Part shown: positions 1 through 7,981 of the stretch, piece by piece
Numbering within the stretch: the first letter of the stretch is position 1
Layout of the letters: the number at the start of each line of letters is the position of its first letter
DNA from: Enterocloster lavalensis
GTDB taxonomy: Bacteria; Bacillota; Clostridia; Lachnospirales; Lachnospiraceae
NCBI RefSeq assembly: GCF_902364025.1
Contig: NZ_CABJCG010000006.1
Span: 124,001-188,000 of the forward strand
DNA: 64,000 bases
Direction of reading: 5' to 3'
The notes under the pieces: generated by a model
Seen by the model: the letters and a program-made list of their open reading frames with translations, nothing else
Database searches by the model: none
Told to the model about the DNA's origin: nothing
Made by a program: the position numbers and the translations under genes

Positions 1-1
1 C

Positions 2-223
2 GCAGAGGAGACTCTGGAGATGAGAACCGCCCGCCCGCTGACCGACAAGTGGACCTTCTCCACCAACGGCGTATCCATCATGGGCCGCAACGGAATCCCC
101 TGCATCGGCTTTGGACCTGGCGCTGAGGCTCAGGCTCACGCTCCCAACGAGAAGACCTGGAAACAGGATCTGGTAACCTGCGCTGCCGTTTACGCCGCTC
201 TGCCCACTGTTTACTGCAAGTAA
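2..223 (+). CDS. ygeY: YgeY-family M20-type metallohydrolase, C-terminal end (partial)
   Basis: The window opens inside this gene and only the last 73 residues are present, ending at TAA 221-223. The motifs [17 protein letters not shown] and AHAPNEKTW are characteristic of the C-terminus of YgeY, an M20-fold hydrolase; the histidine of AHAPNE is expected to be a metal ligand in the M20 family. In E. coli and gut anaerobes ygeY lies next to ygeW and purine-catabolism genes, and the same order is seen here. The substrate is not shown by the sequence; known context points to anaerobic purine or 2,3-diaminopropionate metabolism. Identification is firm, exact reaction is not. Confidence 0.85.
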   Translation, partial: AEETLEMRTARPLTDKWTFSTNGVSIMGRNGIPCIGFGPGAEAQAHAPNEKTWKQDLVTCAAVYAALPTVYCK

Positions 224-422
224 TTTGACATTTTCCCGAAATCCGACTCCTAGAATGCCGCGCTGAAAGCTCTTGCCAATTTTCTTTCAGCGCACCGTCT
301 CAGACGATATCCGGCGGTTTTGTGCTGAATTGACCGCCGGAACATCCGGACGGAGCCGGTTTTCCGTATCAATATCACGTTACCCATAAAAATTAACATA
401 CAATTTTAAAGGAGTTAAAATC
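224..422 (+). promoter_or_regulatory. ygeW leader with two stable hairpins
   Basis: This 199-bp gap before ygeW holds two inverted repeats: a 10-bp stem GCGCTGAAAG/CTTTCAGCGC at 260-293 and an 8-bp stem CCGGCGGT/ACCGCCGG at 311-340. Neither is followed by a clear T-run, so they are not obvious terminators. The ribosome site AAAGGAG sits just ahead of the ATG at 423. No convincing -35/-10 pair was found, so ygeW may be read from an upstream promoter with the hairpins acting as RNA processing or stability elements; that role is inference. Confidence 0.45.
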
Positions 423-1616
423 ATGAAAACATTACAGGATTACATTGATAAGCTGAACAAACTCAACTTCAAGGAAATGTACGAGGGAGACTTCTTCCTG
501 ACCTGGGAGAAATCCGACGACGAGCTGGAGGCCGTTTGGACCGTAGCTGACGCGCTGCGCTTCATGCGTGAGAACAACATTTCCACCAAGGTGTTCGAGA
601 GCGGACTGGGCATCTCCTTATTCCGCGACAACTCCACCCGCACCCGTTTCTCCTTTGCTTCCGCCTGCAACCTGTTAGGCCTTGAGGTTCAGGATCTGGA
701 CGAGGGCAAATCCCAGGTAGCTCACGGCGAGACCGTGCGTGAGACCGCCAACATGATCTCCTTCATGGCTGACGTCATCGGTATCCGCGACGACATGTAC
801 ATCGGCAAGGGCAACGCTTACATGCACGAGGTTGTGGACGCTGTTTCCCAGGGCTACAAGGACGGCATCTTAGAGCAGAAGCCCACCCTGGTGAACTTAC
901 AGTGCGATATCGACCATCCCACCCAGTGTATGGCCGACATGCTGCACATCATCCATGAGTTCGGCGGCGTGGAGAATCTGAAGGGCAAAAAGCTGGCTAT
1001 GACCTGGGCTTACTCTCCCTCCTACGGCAAACCCCTCTCCGTTCCCCAGGGAGTTGTTGGCCTGATGACCAGAATGGGTATGGAAGTTGTTCTGGCTCAT
1101 CCGGAAGGCTACGAGATCATGCCTGAGGTTGAGGAAGTTGCAAGACAGAACGCTGAGAAGTCCGGCGGTTCCTTCCGCGTATCCCACGACATGGCCGACG
1201 CTTTCAAGGACGCCGACATCGTTTACCCGAAGAGCTGGGCTCCCTTCGCAGCTATGGAGAAGAGAACCAACCTGTACGGCGAGGGCGACACCGAGGGCAT
1301 CAAGGCTCTGGAGAAAGAGCTGCTGGCTCAGAACGCACAGCACAAAGACTGGTGCTGCACCGAGGAGCTGATGAAGACCACCAAGGACGGCAAGGCTCTG
1401 TATCTGCACTGTTTACCGGCCGACATCAACGATGTGAGCTGCAAGGACGGCGAGGTTGAGGCTTCCGTATTCGACCGCTACCGCGATCCGCTGTACAAAG
1501 AAGCCAGCTTCAAACCTTACGTGATCGCCGCTATGATCATGCTGGCTAAGTTTGCCGATCCGGCTGAAGTGTTAAAGAAGCTGGAAGAGAAGGGAACTCC
1601 CCGCGTATTCAAGTAA
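423..1616 (+). CDS. ygeW: Knotted carbamoyltransferase YgeW
   Basis: This 397-residue protein matches the length and sequence pattern of YgeW, a member of the aspartate/ornithine carbamoyltransferase superfamily. The carbamoyl-phosphate motif STRTR is at residues 71-75 and the HCLP motif at 329-332. YgeW enzymes have a trefoil-knot fold and an unsettled physiological substrate; they are linked genetically to ygeY and anaerobic purine breakdown. Here a carbamate kinase gene follows, which fits a route in which a carbamoylated intermediate is split to carbamoyl phosphate and then used to make ATP. The start is supported by AAAGGAG with 8-nt spacing. No defect is visible. Confidence 0.93.
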   Translation: MKTLQDYIDKLNKLNFKEMYEGDFFLTWEKSDDELEAVWTVADALRFMRENNISTKVFESGLGISLFRDNSTRTRFSFASACNLLGLEVQDLDEGKSQVAHGETVRETANMISFMADVIGIRDDMYIGKGNAYMHEVVDAVSQGYKDGILEQKPTLVNLQCDIDHPTQCMADMLHIIHEFGGVENLKGKKLAMTWAYSPSYGKPLSVPQGVVGLMTRMGMEVVLAHPEGYEIMPEVEEVARQNAEKSGGSFRVSHDMADAFKDADIVYPKSWAPFAAMEKRTNLYGEGDTEGIKALEKELLAQNAQHKDWCCTEELMKTTKDGKALYLHCLPADINDVSCKDGEVEASVFDRYRDPLYKEASFKPYVIAAMIMLAKFADPAEVLKKLEEKGTPRVFK

Positions 1617-1640
1617 TCCACAATAAATGATTTTTATTCC

Positions 1641-1684
1641 GGGCTGCCGGGCATTCGGCCTGGCGGCCCTTTTCATCTTTTTTT
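1641..1684 (+). terminator. Intercistronic terminator or attenuator between ygeW and carbamate kinase
   Basis: A GC-rich hairpin (GGGCTGCCGGGC, ATTC loop, GGCCTGGCGGCCC) is followed by TTTTCATCTTTTTTT. It lies between two genes expected to act together, so partial read-through that lowers downstream expression is more likely than full separation. This is a reading of the sequence only. Confidence 0.7.
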
Positions 1685-1709
1685 GCAAAAACTCAAAGGG
1701 GAAATTACT

Positions 1710-2660
1710 ATGGAAAACAAGAAAAAACGTATCGTCATCGCCCTGGGCGGAAATGCCCTGGGCAACACGCTGCCCGAGCAGATGACGGCTGTGAAGATCA
1801 CCGCCAAGGCGATCGTGGATCTGATCGAGGAGGGCTGTGAGGTTATCGTAGCCCACGGAAACGGCCCCCAGGTGGGCATGATCAACAACGCCATGGCCGC
1901 TCTCAGCCGCGAGGACGCCAGCCAGCCCAACACCCCTCTCTCCGTCTGCGTCGCCATGAGCCAGGCTTACATCGGCTATGACCTGCAGAACGCCCTGCGG
2001 GAGGAGCTGTACAACCGCGATATCTGCGATATCCCGGTATCGACCATGATCACACAGGTCCGCGTGGACGCGGACGATCCCGCATTTGAAAATCCCAGCA
2101 AACCCATCGGCCACTTCATGACCGAGGAACAGGCCAGGATCGCCGAGGAAAAATACGGATATATGATGCGTGAGGACGCAGGACGCGGTTACCGCCGTGT
2201 GGTGGCCTCCCCCAAACCCGCCGAGATCGTTGAGATCGGCGCAATCCGTTCCCTGGTTGACTCCGGTCAGCTGGTCATCGCCTGCGGTGGCGGCGGAATC
2301 CCGGTTACCCGCCAGGGCAACCACTTAAAGGGAGCCAGCGCCGTAATCGACAAGGACTTCGCAAGCGAGCTGCTGGCAGAAGAATTAAACGCTGATTTCT
2401 TAATTATTCTGACCGCAGTTGAAAAGGTAGCTATTAACTTCGGAAAGCCGGAAGAAAAATGGCTGGATGATCTGGACACGGAAGAAGCACGCAAGTTTAT
2501 CAAAGAGGGACACTTTGCCCCCGGCTCCATGCTTCCCAAGGTACAGGCCGCTGTAAAATTTGCTGAATCAAAGCCAGGACGCACTGCTTTAATTACGCTG
2601 TTGGAAAAAGCAAAAGACGGTATCCAGGGAAAAACCGGTACTCATATCCATTTAGCGTAA
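1710..2660 (+). CDS. Carbamate kinase
   Basis: The 316-residue product has the amino-acid-kinase fold motifs GGNALG near the start, AHGNGPQVG at about 50, and ACGGGGIPV at about 200, as in ArcC/YqeA carbamate kinases. The reaction is carbamoyl phosphate + ADP to ATP + carbamate. The ATG at 1710 is preferred over an in-frame TTG 27 bases upstream because AAAGGGG lies about 10 bases before it. Its place after ygeW and before a purine permease matches energy-conserving ends of anaerobic purine degradation clusters. Both ArcC and YqeA are possible orthologue names, so no symbol is given. Confidence 0.93.
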   Translation: MENKKKRIVIALGGNALGNTLPEQMTAVKITAKAIVDLIEEGCEVIVAHGNGPQVGMINNAMAALSREDASQPNTPLSVCVAMSQAYIGYDLQNALREELYNRDICDIPVSTMITQVRVDADDPAFENPSKPIGHFMTEEQARIAEEKYGYMMREDAGRGYRRVVASPKPAEIVEIGAIRSLVDSGQLVIACGGGGIPVTRQGNHLKGASAVIDKDFASELLAEELNADFLIILTAVEKVAINFGKPEEKWLDDLDTEEARKFIKEGHFAPGSMLPKVQAAVKFAESKPGRTALITLLEKAKDGIQGKTGTHIHLA

Positions 2661-2673
2661 AGGAGGCAATATC

Positions 2674-4014
2674 ATGAATTCAGAAAAACAGCACGCATCA
2701 CTGTTCGATTTGGACGGCGTTCCAAAAATGAGCCAGGCAATTCCCCTGGCGCTCCAGCACGTAGTTGCCATGATTGTGGGCTGCGTGACACCTGCCATCA
2801 TCATTTCCGGTGCTGCTGGTATCGACACCGCAGACCGGGTAATCCTGATCCAGGCTTCTCTGGTTGTATCGGCCCTTGCCACCCTGCTCCAGCTGTTTCC
2901 GCTGGGCAAAAAAGGCGGACTCCGCCTGGGCGCCGGCCTCCCTGTTATCCTGGGCGTCAGCTTTGCCTACGTGCCCAGCATGCAGGCCATTGCCGAACAG
3001 TACGGTATTGCGACGATTCTGGGCTCCCAGATCGTGGGCGGTATCTGTGCAGTTATCGTGGGTATCATGATTAAAAAGATCCGCAAATTTTTCCCGCCGT
3101 TAATCGCGGGCACCGTGGTGTTCACCATCGGACTGAGCCTCTACCCCACCGCCATCAACTACATGGCCGGCGGCACCGGACAGCCCAATTACGGCTCCTG
3201 GCAGAACTGGACGGTGGCGATTTTCACCCTGGTTGTTGTAACTGTGTTAAACCATTTTGCCAAAGGCTTCTTAAAGCTGGCTTCCATCCTGATGGGCATG
3301 ATCGCAGGCTACATATTCTCCATGTTCTTCGGAATGGTCAGCTTTACCAATGTGGGCGAGGCCGGAATGTTCCAGCTGCCCCACATCATGCACTTTGGAA
3401 TCAACTTTGAAATCTCCGCCTGCGTAGCCATCGGACTGCTGTTCGTGATCAACTCCGTGCAGGCCATCGGCGACTTCTCCGCCACCACGGCGGGAGGTCT
3501 GGACCGCGAGCCCACCACGGATGAGCTGCAGGGCGCGATCCTGGGATACGGTATTACCAACGTAATCGGCGCCTTCTTAGGCTGCCTTCCCACCGCAACC
3601 TACAGCCAGAACGTGGGTATCGTGGCCACCACCAAGGTGGTAAACCGCGTGACTCTGGGAATCTCCGCCCTGGTAATCCTGGTGGCGGGCCTGTTCCCCA
3701 AGTTTTCCGCGCTTTTGACCACCATCCCCTACGCGGTATTGGGCGGAGCTACCGTATCCGTGTTCGCCTCCATCGCAATGACCGGTATGAAGCTGGTTAT
3801 GACGGAGGAAATGAACTACCGCAACACCTCCATCGTTGGCCTCGCGGCCGCGCTGGGCATGGGCGTTTCACAGGCAAGCGCCTCCTTAAGTTCCTTCCCG
3901 GCATGGGTAACCACCATCTTCGGCAAGTCCCCGGTTGTAATCGCAACCCTGGTGGCCATTCTGCTGAATGTGACGCTGCCCAGGGAAAAGAACCTTTACA
4001 AGACCAACAAATAA
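2674..4014 (+). CDS. Nucleobase:cation symporter, xanthine/urate permease type
   Basis: A 446-residue, strongly hydrophobic protein of the NCS2 (XanQ/UacT/PbuX) family. It begins with a short cytoplasmic segment and the family sequence IPLALQHVVAM, and carries the QNVG motif in TYSQNVGIV that is typical of purine-specific members. About 12-14 membrane segments are expected. AAAGGAGG lies 8 bases before the ATG, and only 13 bases separate it from the kinase gene, so the two are co-transcribed. With ygeW/ygeY upstream, uptake of xanthine or urate is the best guess; uracil transport is less likely from context. Confidence 0.9.
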   Translation: MNSEKQHASLFDLDGVPKMSQAIPLALQHVVAMIVGCVTPAIIISGAAGIDTADRVILIQASLVVSALATLLQLFPLGKKGGLRLGAGLPVILGVSFAYVPSMQAIAEQYGIATILGSQIVGGICAVIVGIMIKKIRKFFPPLIAGTVVFTIGLSLYPTAINYMAGGTGQPNYGSWQNWTVAIFTLVVVTVLNHFAKGFLKLASILMGMIAGYIFSMFFGMVSFTNVGEAGMFQLPHIMHFGINFEISACVAIGLLFVINSVQAIGDFSATTAGGLDREPTTDELQGAILGYGITNVIGAFLGCLPTATYSQNVGIVATTKVVNRVTLGISALVILVAGLFPKFSALLTTIPYAVLGGATVSVFASIAMTGMKLVMTEEMNYRNTSIVGLAAALGMGVSQASASLSSFPAWVTTIFGKSPVVIATLVAILLNVTLPREKNLYKTNK

Positions 4015-4108
4015 ATCCTCATAGTTCTGTTTATCAATAAATCCGGCTGTCTTGCCATACGGCCGGAATCCTCTGAACATATACCCGGAAGCCATCCCGG
4101 GGAAAACG

Positions 4109-4154
4109 AAACAGCCGCCGCGGTTTACTTGCCATCTTCCGCGGCGGCTGTTTT
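4109..4154. terminator. Bidirectional intrinsic terminator
   Basis: A perfect 15-bp stem (4109-4123 with 4139-4153) around a 15-nt loop is flanked by A-rich sequence on the left and TTTT on the right. It lies between the convergent permease (+) and DUF3795 (-) genes and can serve both. Confidence 0.85.
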
Positions 4155-4169
4155 GTGCGTATGTTTGGA

Positions 4170-4439
4170 TTAATCCGTTTTTCCTTCCGCGGCCCACTGC
4201 CGCAGGGCTTCCAGCCTGGGCTTTGGGTCAAACCCCATCTCCTCCCCCATGGACGCGCACATCGCGCATGGGAATTCAGGACATTCCCCGCAGTGGTTTA
4301 AGCTGCGGCTCTCACAGCAGGACTTGACCGTACACGTTCCGCCCCAGAAAGTCGTTTTCATGTTTATGCAGCCCGTACAGTTCACTTCTCCCTTGCGTCC
4401 GCAGCTGTCGCAGCGGACCCCGCAACGCGATTCATACAT
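4170..4439 (-). CDS. DUF3795-type cysteine-rich small protein
   Basis: This 89-residue protein has about eleven cysteines arranged as CGVRCDSC, CTGC, CTVKSCC, CGEC and PCAMC, the pattern of DUF3795 proteins found in anaerobes and thought to bind metal or an Fe-S cluster. The start is set at 4439 because AGGAGGGG lies just upstream; longer in-frame readings add a stretch with no family resemblance. It follows an alpha/beta hydrolase gene on the same strand after 131 bp. No function is established for the family. Confidence 0.75.
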   Translation of the reverse strand: MYESRCGVRCDSCGRKGEVNCTGCINMKTTFWGGTCTVKSCCESRSLNHCGECPEFPCAMCASMGEEMGFDPKPRLEALRQWAAEGKTD

Positions 4440-4570
4440 ATGGATCCCCTCCTCTTTTGTGTTGGCAGCCGGACGGAAAGCAGCTTCGCCCAGCGCCTGT
4501 ATTTTGATACTCCGCCGCCGATTCTGGGCAGAAATGCAGGCTGTACTGTATCTGTCCCGGGACGGGGAAG

Positions 4571-5407
4571 TCACTGCCCCAGCTCCTGTTTCAGAATTTC
4601 AACGAATTCCGCCTGCGCCCGGCACTCCAGCCAGGGGCTGTGGCCGCAGCATTTAAGGACGTGAACCCGGTACTCCTTCCCGGAGCCTGCAAGCGGCCCG
4701 CAGACGCCGCACACGGGGTGCGGGTCCTGCTCTCCCTGGATCAATGTGATCGGGCAGTCCAGGGCCACAAAGCTTCTCAACAGCTGTCCGGAGGCCCGCA
4801 GCTTTACCGCCTCCCCCCACACAGCTCTGTACTGCTCCGCGTCCATCAACATCTCATGATCCGCCGCGCACGGCAGGGGATCATAGCAGTCGCCCTTCTC
4901 CGCCAGCTCTCCCAACCGCGCGAGAAGGCGATCCGCATGCTCCCGGGAACGCTCCGGCTGCTCCGGCATTCCCGGCTCTTCCATCCTTCCCCGCTCCGGC
5001 GTCCCCTGCTCCAGCCAAAGATTTAACCGGTCGAACTCCTCCCGCTCTCCGGGGCCCAGGTTCCGCCTGCGGCGCTCCCCGATCATTGGGACATAACTGG
5101 CCGTCAGGGGCGGACAGCCCACCAGAATCAGTTTCTCCACCATTTCCGGGTGCGCTCCGGCAAACAGCGCGGCCAGAAACGCCCCCCAGGAGTGTCCGAT
5201 CAGGATAACGGGAACGTTTCCCGCCTCCTCCAGCTGTCCTTTAAGCTCAACTATCAGCTCCCGAATGGATTTCCCGGACTGCATGGGCTCTGAGCCCCCA
5301 CATATCTCCCCCGCCATGGCCGCCAGGCCCGCGGCCGATCCCGGCGCGCCGGGGCCGCCGTGTATCACAGCCGCCCGGTAAGGCGGATCGCCGTAATACC
5401 GTATCAT
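4571..5407 (-). CDS. Alpha/beta-fold hydrolase
   Basis: The 278-residue product begins with a strand followed by HGGPGAPGS, the oxyanion-hole region of prolyl-iminopeptidase-like hydrolases, and has the nucleophile elbow GHSWGA at about residues 69-74. An acid in the LIQGEQDPHPV segment and the histidine of CCGHSPWLE near the C-terminus would complete a Ser-Asp-His triad. No signal peptide is seen, so it is cytoplasmic. GGAG lies 8 bases before the ATG. The substrate cannot be read from sequence; aminopeptidase or esterase are both possible. Confidence 0.8.
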   Translation of the reverse strand: MIRYYGDPPYRAAVIHGGPGAPGSAAGLAAMAGEICGGSEPMQSGKSIRELIVELKGQLEEAGNVPVILIGHSWGAFLAALFAGAHPEMVEKLILVGCPPLTASYVPMIGERRRRNLGPGEREEFDRLNLWLEQGTPERGRMEEPGMPEQPERSREHADRLLARLGELAEKGDCYDPLPCAADHEMLMDAEQYRAVWGEAVKLRASGQLLRSFVALDCPITLIQGEQDPHPVCGVCGPLAGSGKEYRVHVLKCCGHSPWLECRAQAEFVEILKQELGQ

Positions 5408-5450
5408 GACCGGTCTCCTCTCATATTACTCCCGTTCGGGGACGATTCCA

Positions 5451-6473
5451 TCAAAGCGGCTTTCCCGCCAGAATCTCCCGGTAATCCTCGAAGTTCTTTT
5501 CCAGCAGCGCCGGGGTGTCCAGACCGTAGGGACATTTTGCGCTGCACTGGCCGCAGTGCAGGCAGTCCTCGATCTTTTTCATCTTCTCCCGGGCCTCCCC
5601 GGTGAGATGGGCGTCCGAGGGAGAGCGCCGGATCATCAGGGACATTCTGGCGCAGTTGTTGATCTCGATGCCGACGGGACATGGCATACAGTAGCCGCAG
5701 CCCCGGCAGAACTCGCCGGCCAGCTCCGCCCGGTCATGTTCGATCACCGCCTTCAGCTCCTGGTCCATTTCCGGGACCAGCTGGTCGCATTCCAAAAATT
5801 CATCCAGTTCCCGCTCCCGCTGGATCCCCCAGATCGGAAGCACGTGGCTGTAGGGAACCATGAAGGCGTAGGCCGCCCTGGCGCTGGTGATCAGTCCGCC
5901 GGACAGAGCTTTCATGGCGATAAAGCCCATATCCTGCTTACGGCAGCGCTCCACCAGCTCCAGGTCCGGCTCCCCCGCCAGATAGGAAAATGGAAACTGC
6001 AGCGTCTCGTAAAGCCCGCTGTCCACAGCCTCGCGGGCCACGCTCAGCCGGTGGTTGGTGATTCCGATGTGCCGCACCATTCCCCGGTCTTTAGCCTCCG
6101 CCATGGCCTCATAGAGGCCGGTGCCATCCCCCGGCTTTGGACAGAAGGACGGGTTGTGGAACTGGTAAAGGTCCACATAGTCCGTGCCCAGCCTTCTCAG
6201 GCTTTCTTCCAGATGTTTCCAAAAATCTCCGCTGTTCTCGGCGGGCGTTTTGGTTGCGATAAACACCTGATCCCGGATCCCGGCCAGGGCCTCCCCCAGC
6301 TTCTCCTCGCTGTCCGTGTAGGTGTAGGCGGTGTCAAAAAAACGGATTCCATGGTCGTAAGCCTTGCGGACCAAACGGACCGCCTCCTCCTTCGGAATCC
6401 GCTGAATGGGCAGCGCGCCGAATCCGTTCCGGTTCACACAAATTTCTGTTTTTCCAAGTCTGATCTGATTCAT
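5451..6473 (-). CDS. Aldo/keto reductase with C-terminal [4Fe-4S] ferredoxin-like region
   Basis: The first ~260 residues form an aldo/keto reductase barrel with the catalytic Asp-Tyr in FFDTAYTYTD, a lysine in IATKTP and the histidine of LYQFHNPSF. The last ~80 residues carry two clusters of cysteines, CRGCGYCMPC and CLHCGQCSAKCPYG, as in the iron-sulphur AKRs common in Clostridia. It is cytoplasmic, 340 residues, the usual length. GAGGAGG precedes the ATG. The hydrolase gene follows after 43 bp, suggesting an operon with the barstar-domain gene upstream. The physiological substrate is unknown. Confidence 0.9.
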   Translation of the reverse strand: MNQIRLGKTEICVNRNGFGALPIQRIPKEEAVRLVRKAYDHGIRFFDTAYTYTDSEEKLGEALAGIRDQVFIATKTPAENSGDFWKHLEESLRRLGTDYVDLYQFHNPSFCPKPGDGTGLYEAMAEAKDRGMVRHIGITNHRLSVAREAVDSGLYETLQFPFSYLAGEPDLELVERCRKQDMGFIAMKALSGGLITSARAAYAFMVPYSHVLPIWGIQRERELDEFLECDQLVPEMDQELKAVIEHDRAELAGEFCRGCGYCMPCPVGIEINNCARMSLMIRRSPSDAHLTGEAREKMKKIEDCLHCGQCSAKCPYGLDTPALLEKNFEDYREILAGKPL

Positions 6474-6525
6474 ATCTTCCTCCTCATCTGTATGTCCGCT
6501 TCCGGGCGGCCGGTCCGCCCGTGCC

Positions 6526-7383
6526 TCACCGGTAATAGCGGTATATCACCTGGCAGGCGTCTTTCGCCTCCCGGTTATATCGATCCAACAGGCGCTCCAT
6601 CACGCGGGCGTCCTCCGGCCATCCGGCCCTGTACACGTGCCAGCCCTCCAGGATCAGGATGTCCGGGAGGCGGATCAGGCCGGTGATCCCGTCCCAGAAC
6701 GCGTCCCAGTTCATCCCGTACCAGTCCGGCAGCCCCAGGGACTCTTTCAATATCTGCTGGAGCTCCCGGGGTGAAGCGGCTGCGGCCACAGGGATCGTAA
6801 GGATCCGTTTTTCCGGCGCCGTACGGTCCGAGAGCAGCTCGCCATCCAGGCTCAGCTCGTAGCGGTTCCCCTCCCAGTCCAGGAGGTGGATCCGCCCGTT
6901 CTCCAGACAAAAGACGCGCTCCCCCGTTGGGGACGCAAAGAGATCGCGGCCCGAGAACGTCCAGACAGTCCGCAGCTCCCGGTCCAGGCGCAGCACCTCC
7001 AGCTCCCCGTGCAGGATCAAATCCCCTCCGCAGGGGTACAGAGCCAGCATGGAGCCGCAGACGTCAAGTCTCCGGCTGCAAACGACCTCAAAGGTGTCGA
7101 GCGACAGCCTGATCACCATGCGGTCCATCAGAACGGTCAAACGGGATTCCTCAAGCACGGCGCAGCTTTCAACACACCAGGTGCCGGGGCCGATCAGCAC
7201 AGCCTGCCGCTCCTCCCCGGTTTCAAACCGCTCCACCGCCAGGCGGCATACCTTCACAAAATCTCCCCGTCCCAGCCCGTCCGGGTTGATGATCCGGTCG
7301 CAGGGCCGGTTGTCCGCCGAGCCGATGGTATAGGACGGGTCCGGGACAAGCTCTGCCCGATAATGGCTGCTGTAACAGATCAT
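6526..7383 (-). CDS. Barstar-domain protein with an N-terminal beta-rich region
   Basis: The last ~90 residues (about 195-285) resemble barstar: a start like RILTIP, then LQQILKESLGLPDWYGMNWDAFWD, which is the helix-loop of barnase inhibitors that plugs the RNase active site. The first ~190 residues contain repeated strand-like segments (LVLMDRMVIRL, GDLILHGELEVLRLD, VFCLENGRIHLLDW) that look like blades of a small propeller. No signal peptide or membrane segment is seen. It heads a four-gene minus-strand run with a good promoter. No ribonuclease gene is adjacent, so a simple immunity role is not supported. The domain call is made by eye. Confidence 0.65.
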   Translation of the reverse strand: MICYSSHYRAELVPDPSYTIGSADNRPCDRIINPDGLGRGDFVKVCRLAVERFETGEERQAVLIGPGTWCVESCAVLEESRLTVLMDRMVIRLSLDTFEVVCSRRLDVCGSMLALYPCGGDLILHGELEVLRLDRELRTVWTFSGRDLFASPTGERVFCLENGRIHLLDWEGNRYELSLDGELLSDRTAPEKRILTIPVAAAASPRELQQILKESLGLPDWYGMNWDAFWDGITGLIRLPDILILEGWHVYRAGWPEDARVMERLLDRYNREAKDACQVIYRYYR

Positions 7384-7430
7384 CTCATCTCTCCCTCCGG
7401 ATTCATCCCACCGTTTTGTTTTACCCTTGT

Positions 7431-7459
7431 ATTATAGTAAAATTACCAGACAACTTCAA
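7431..7459 (-). promoter_or_regulatory. Promoter for the barstar-domain gene run
   Basis: On the minus strand TTGAAG (7454-7459) is followed after 17 bp by TATAAT (7431-7436), about 48 bp before the start codon at 7383. This is a near-consensus sigma-A promoter. Confidence 0.75.
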
Positions 7460-7510
7460 TAGGCAACCGAAAACGTCCGCTGATGTTACGTCCCTCTCCG
7501 GTCCCCACAG

Positions 7511-7580
7511 GCCGCTGAAACACCGCGGGCGGCGAATTCTGATGGATCCGCTGAAACAGTGCGGGCGGCGGATTCTTCTG
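7511..7580 (+). repeat. Imperfect tandem direct repeat, about 37-bp period
   Basis: Two copies share CCGCTGAAACA, then GCGGGCGGCG and ATTCT, beginning near 7512 and 7549. The second copy forms the left arm of the hairpin at 7559-7596, so the repeat looks like a partly duplicated terminator. Confidence 0.7.
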
Positions 7581-7596
7581 AATCCGCCGCCCGCAC
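7559..7596 (-). terminator. 17-bp perfect hairpin downstream of the PqqD-like gene
   Basis: Arms 7559-7575 and 7580-7596 are exact inverted complements of 17 bases with a 4-nt loop. On the minus strand it lies just after the stop of the gene at 7605 and is followed by a weak TGTTT run, so it probably ends the OPT-PqqD transcript. Confidence 0.7.
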
Positions 7597-7604
7597 TCAA
7601 ACGC

Positions 7605-7958
7605 TCAACGATATGATATAAAATGATTGCCGGCCAGCGTCTCAAAATACTGAGCCAGGCGCTCGTACAGCGGCTCGGCCCGATCCCCGAACTCAGCCTT
7701 TACAAGCGCTCCAATCTCCGCCAGGTCCCGCTGCCCGTCGATCTGTTTCCAGATAAAGCTGCCAAACGCCTCCAGGCGGATATGGCTGACCTTCGGGGTG
7801 GCGAACAGGCCCTGGGCGATCTTATCAAATAACCCCTGGTGGACCATGTCGAGGATCACGATCCCCGACTCGTCCTCCTTCCAGGTAAGCTTAGGATTTC
7901 GCTCAGGAATCTGCTCCAGGTAGTTTTGGCCGCTTTTTCTCTTGCCCAACAATTTCAT
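7605..7958 (-). CDS. PqqD-family protein linked to an OPT transporter
   Basis: A 117-residue protein whose C-terminal ~80 residues follow the PqqD pattern: LEAFGSFIWKQIDGQRDLAEIGALVKAEFGD, then a terminal helix-strand. PqqD domains normally bind leader peptides for radical-SAM peptide maturation, but no radical-SAM or peptide gene is nearby. It begins 23 bp after the OPT transporter stop, so it is co-transcribed with it; I recall this PqqD-OPT pairing from other Clostridia. A role in transporter or peptide handling is inference. The ribosome site AAGGGAGA is close to the ATG. Confidence 0.7.
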   Translation of the reverse strand: MKLLGKRKSGQNYLEQIPERNPKLTWKEDESGIVILDMVHQGLFDKIAQGLFATPKVSHIRLEAFGSFIWKQIDGQRDLAEIGALVKAEFGDRAEPLYERLAQYFETLAGNHFISYR

Positions 7959-7981
7959 TCTCCCTTCAACCGCCGCGTTTT

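Noticed and set aside
4440..4574. N-terminal extension of the DUF3795 protein
   Set aside because: The extra 45 residues lack family resemblance and the AGGAGGGG site supports the start at 4439.
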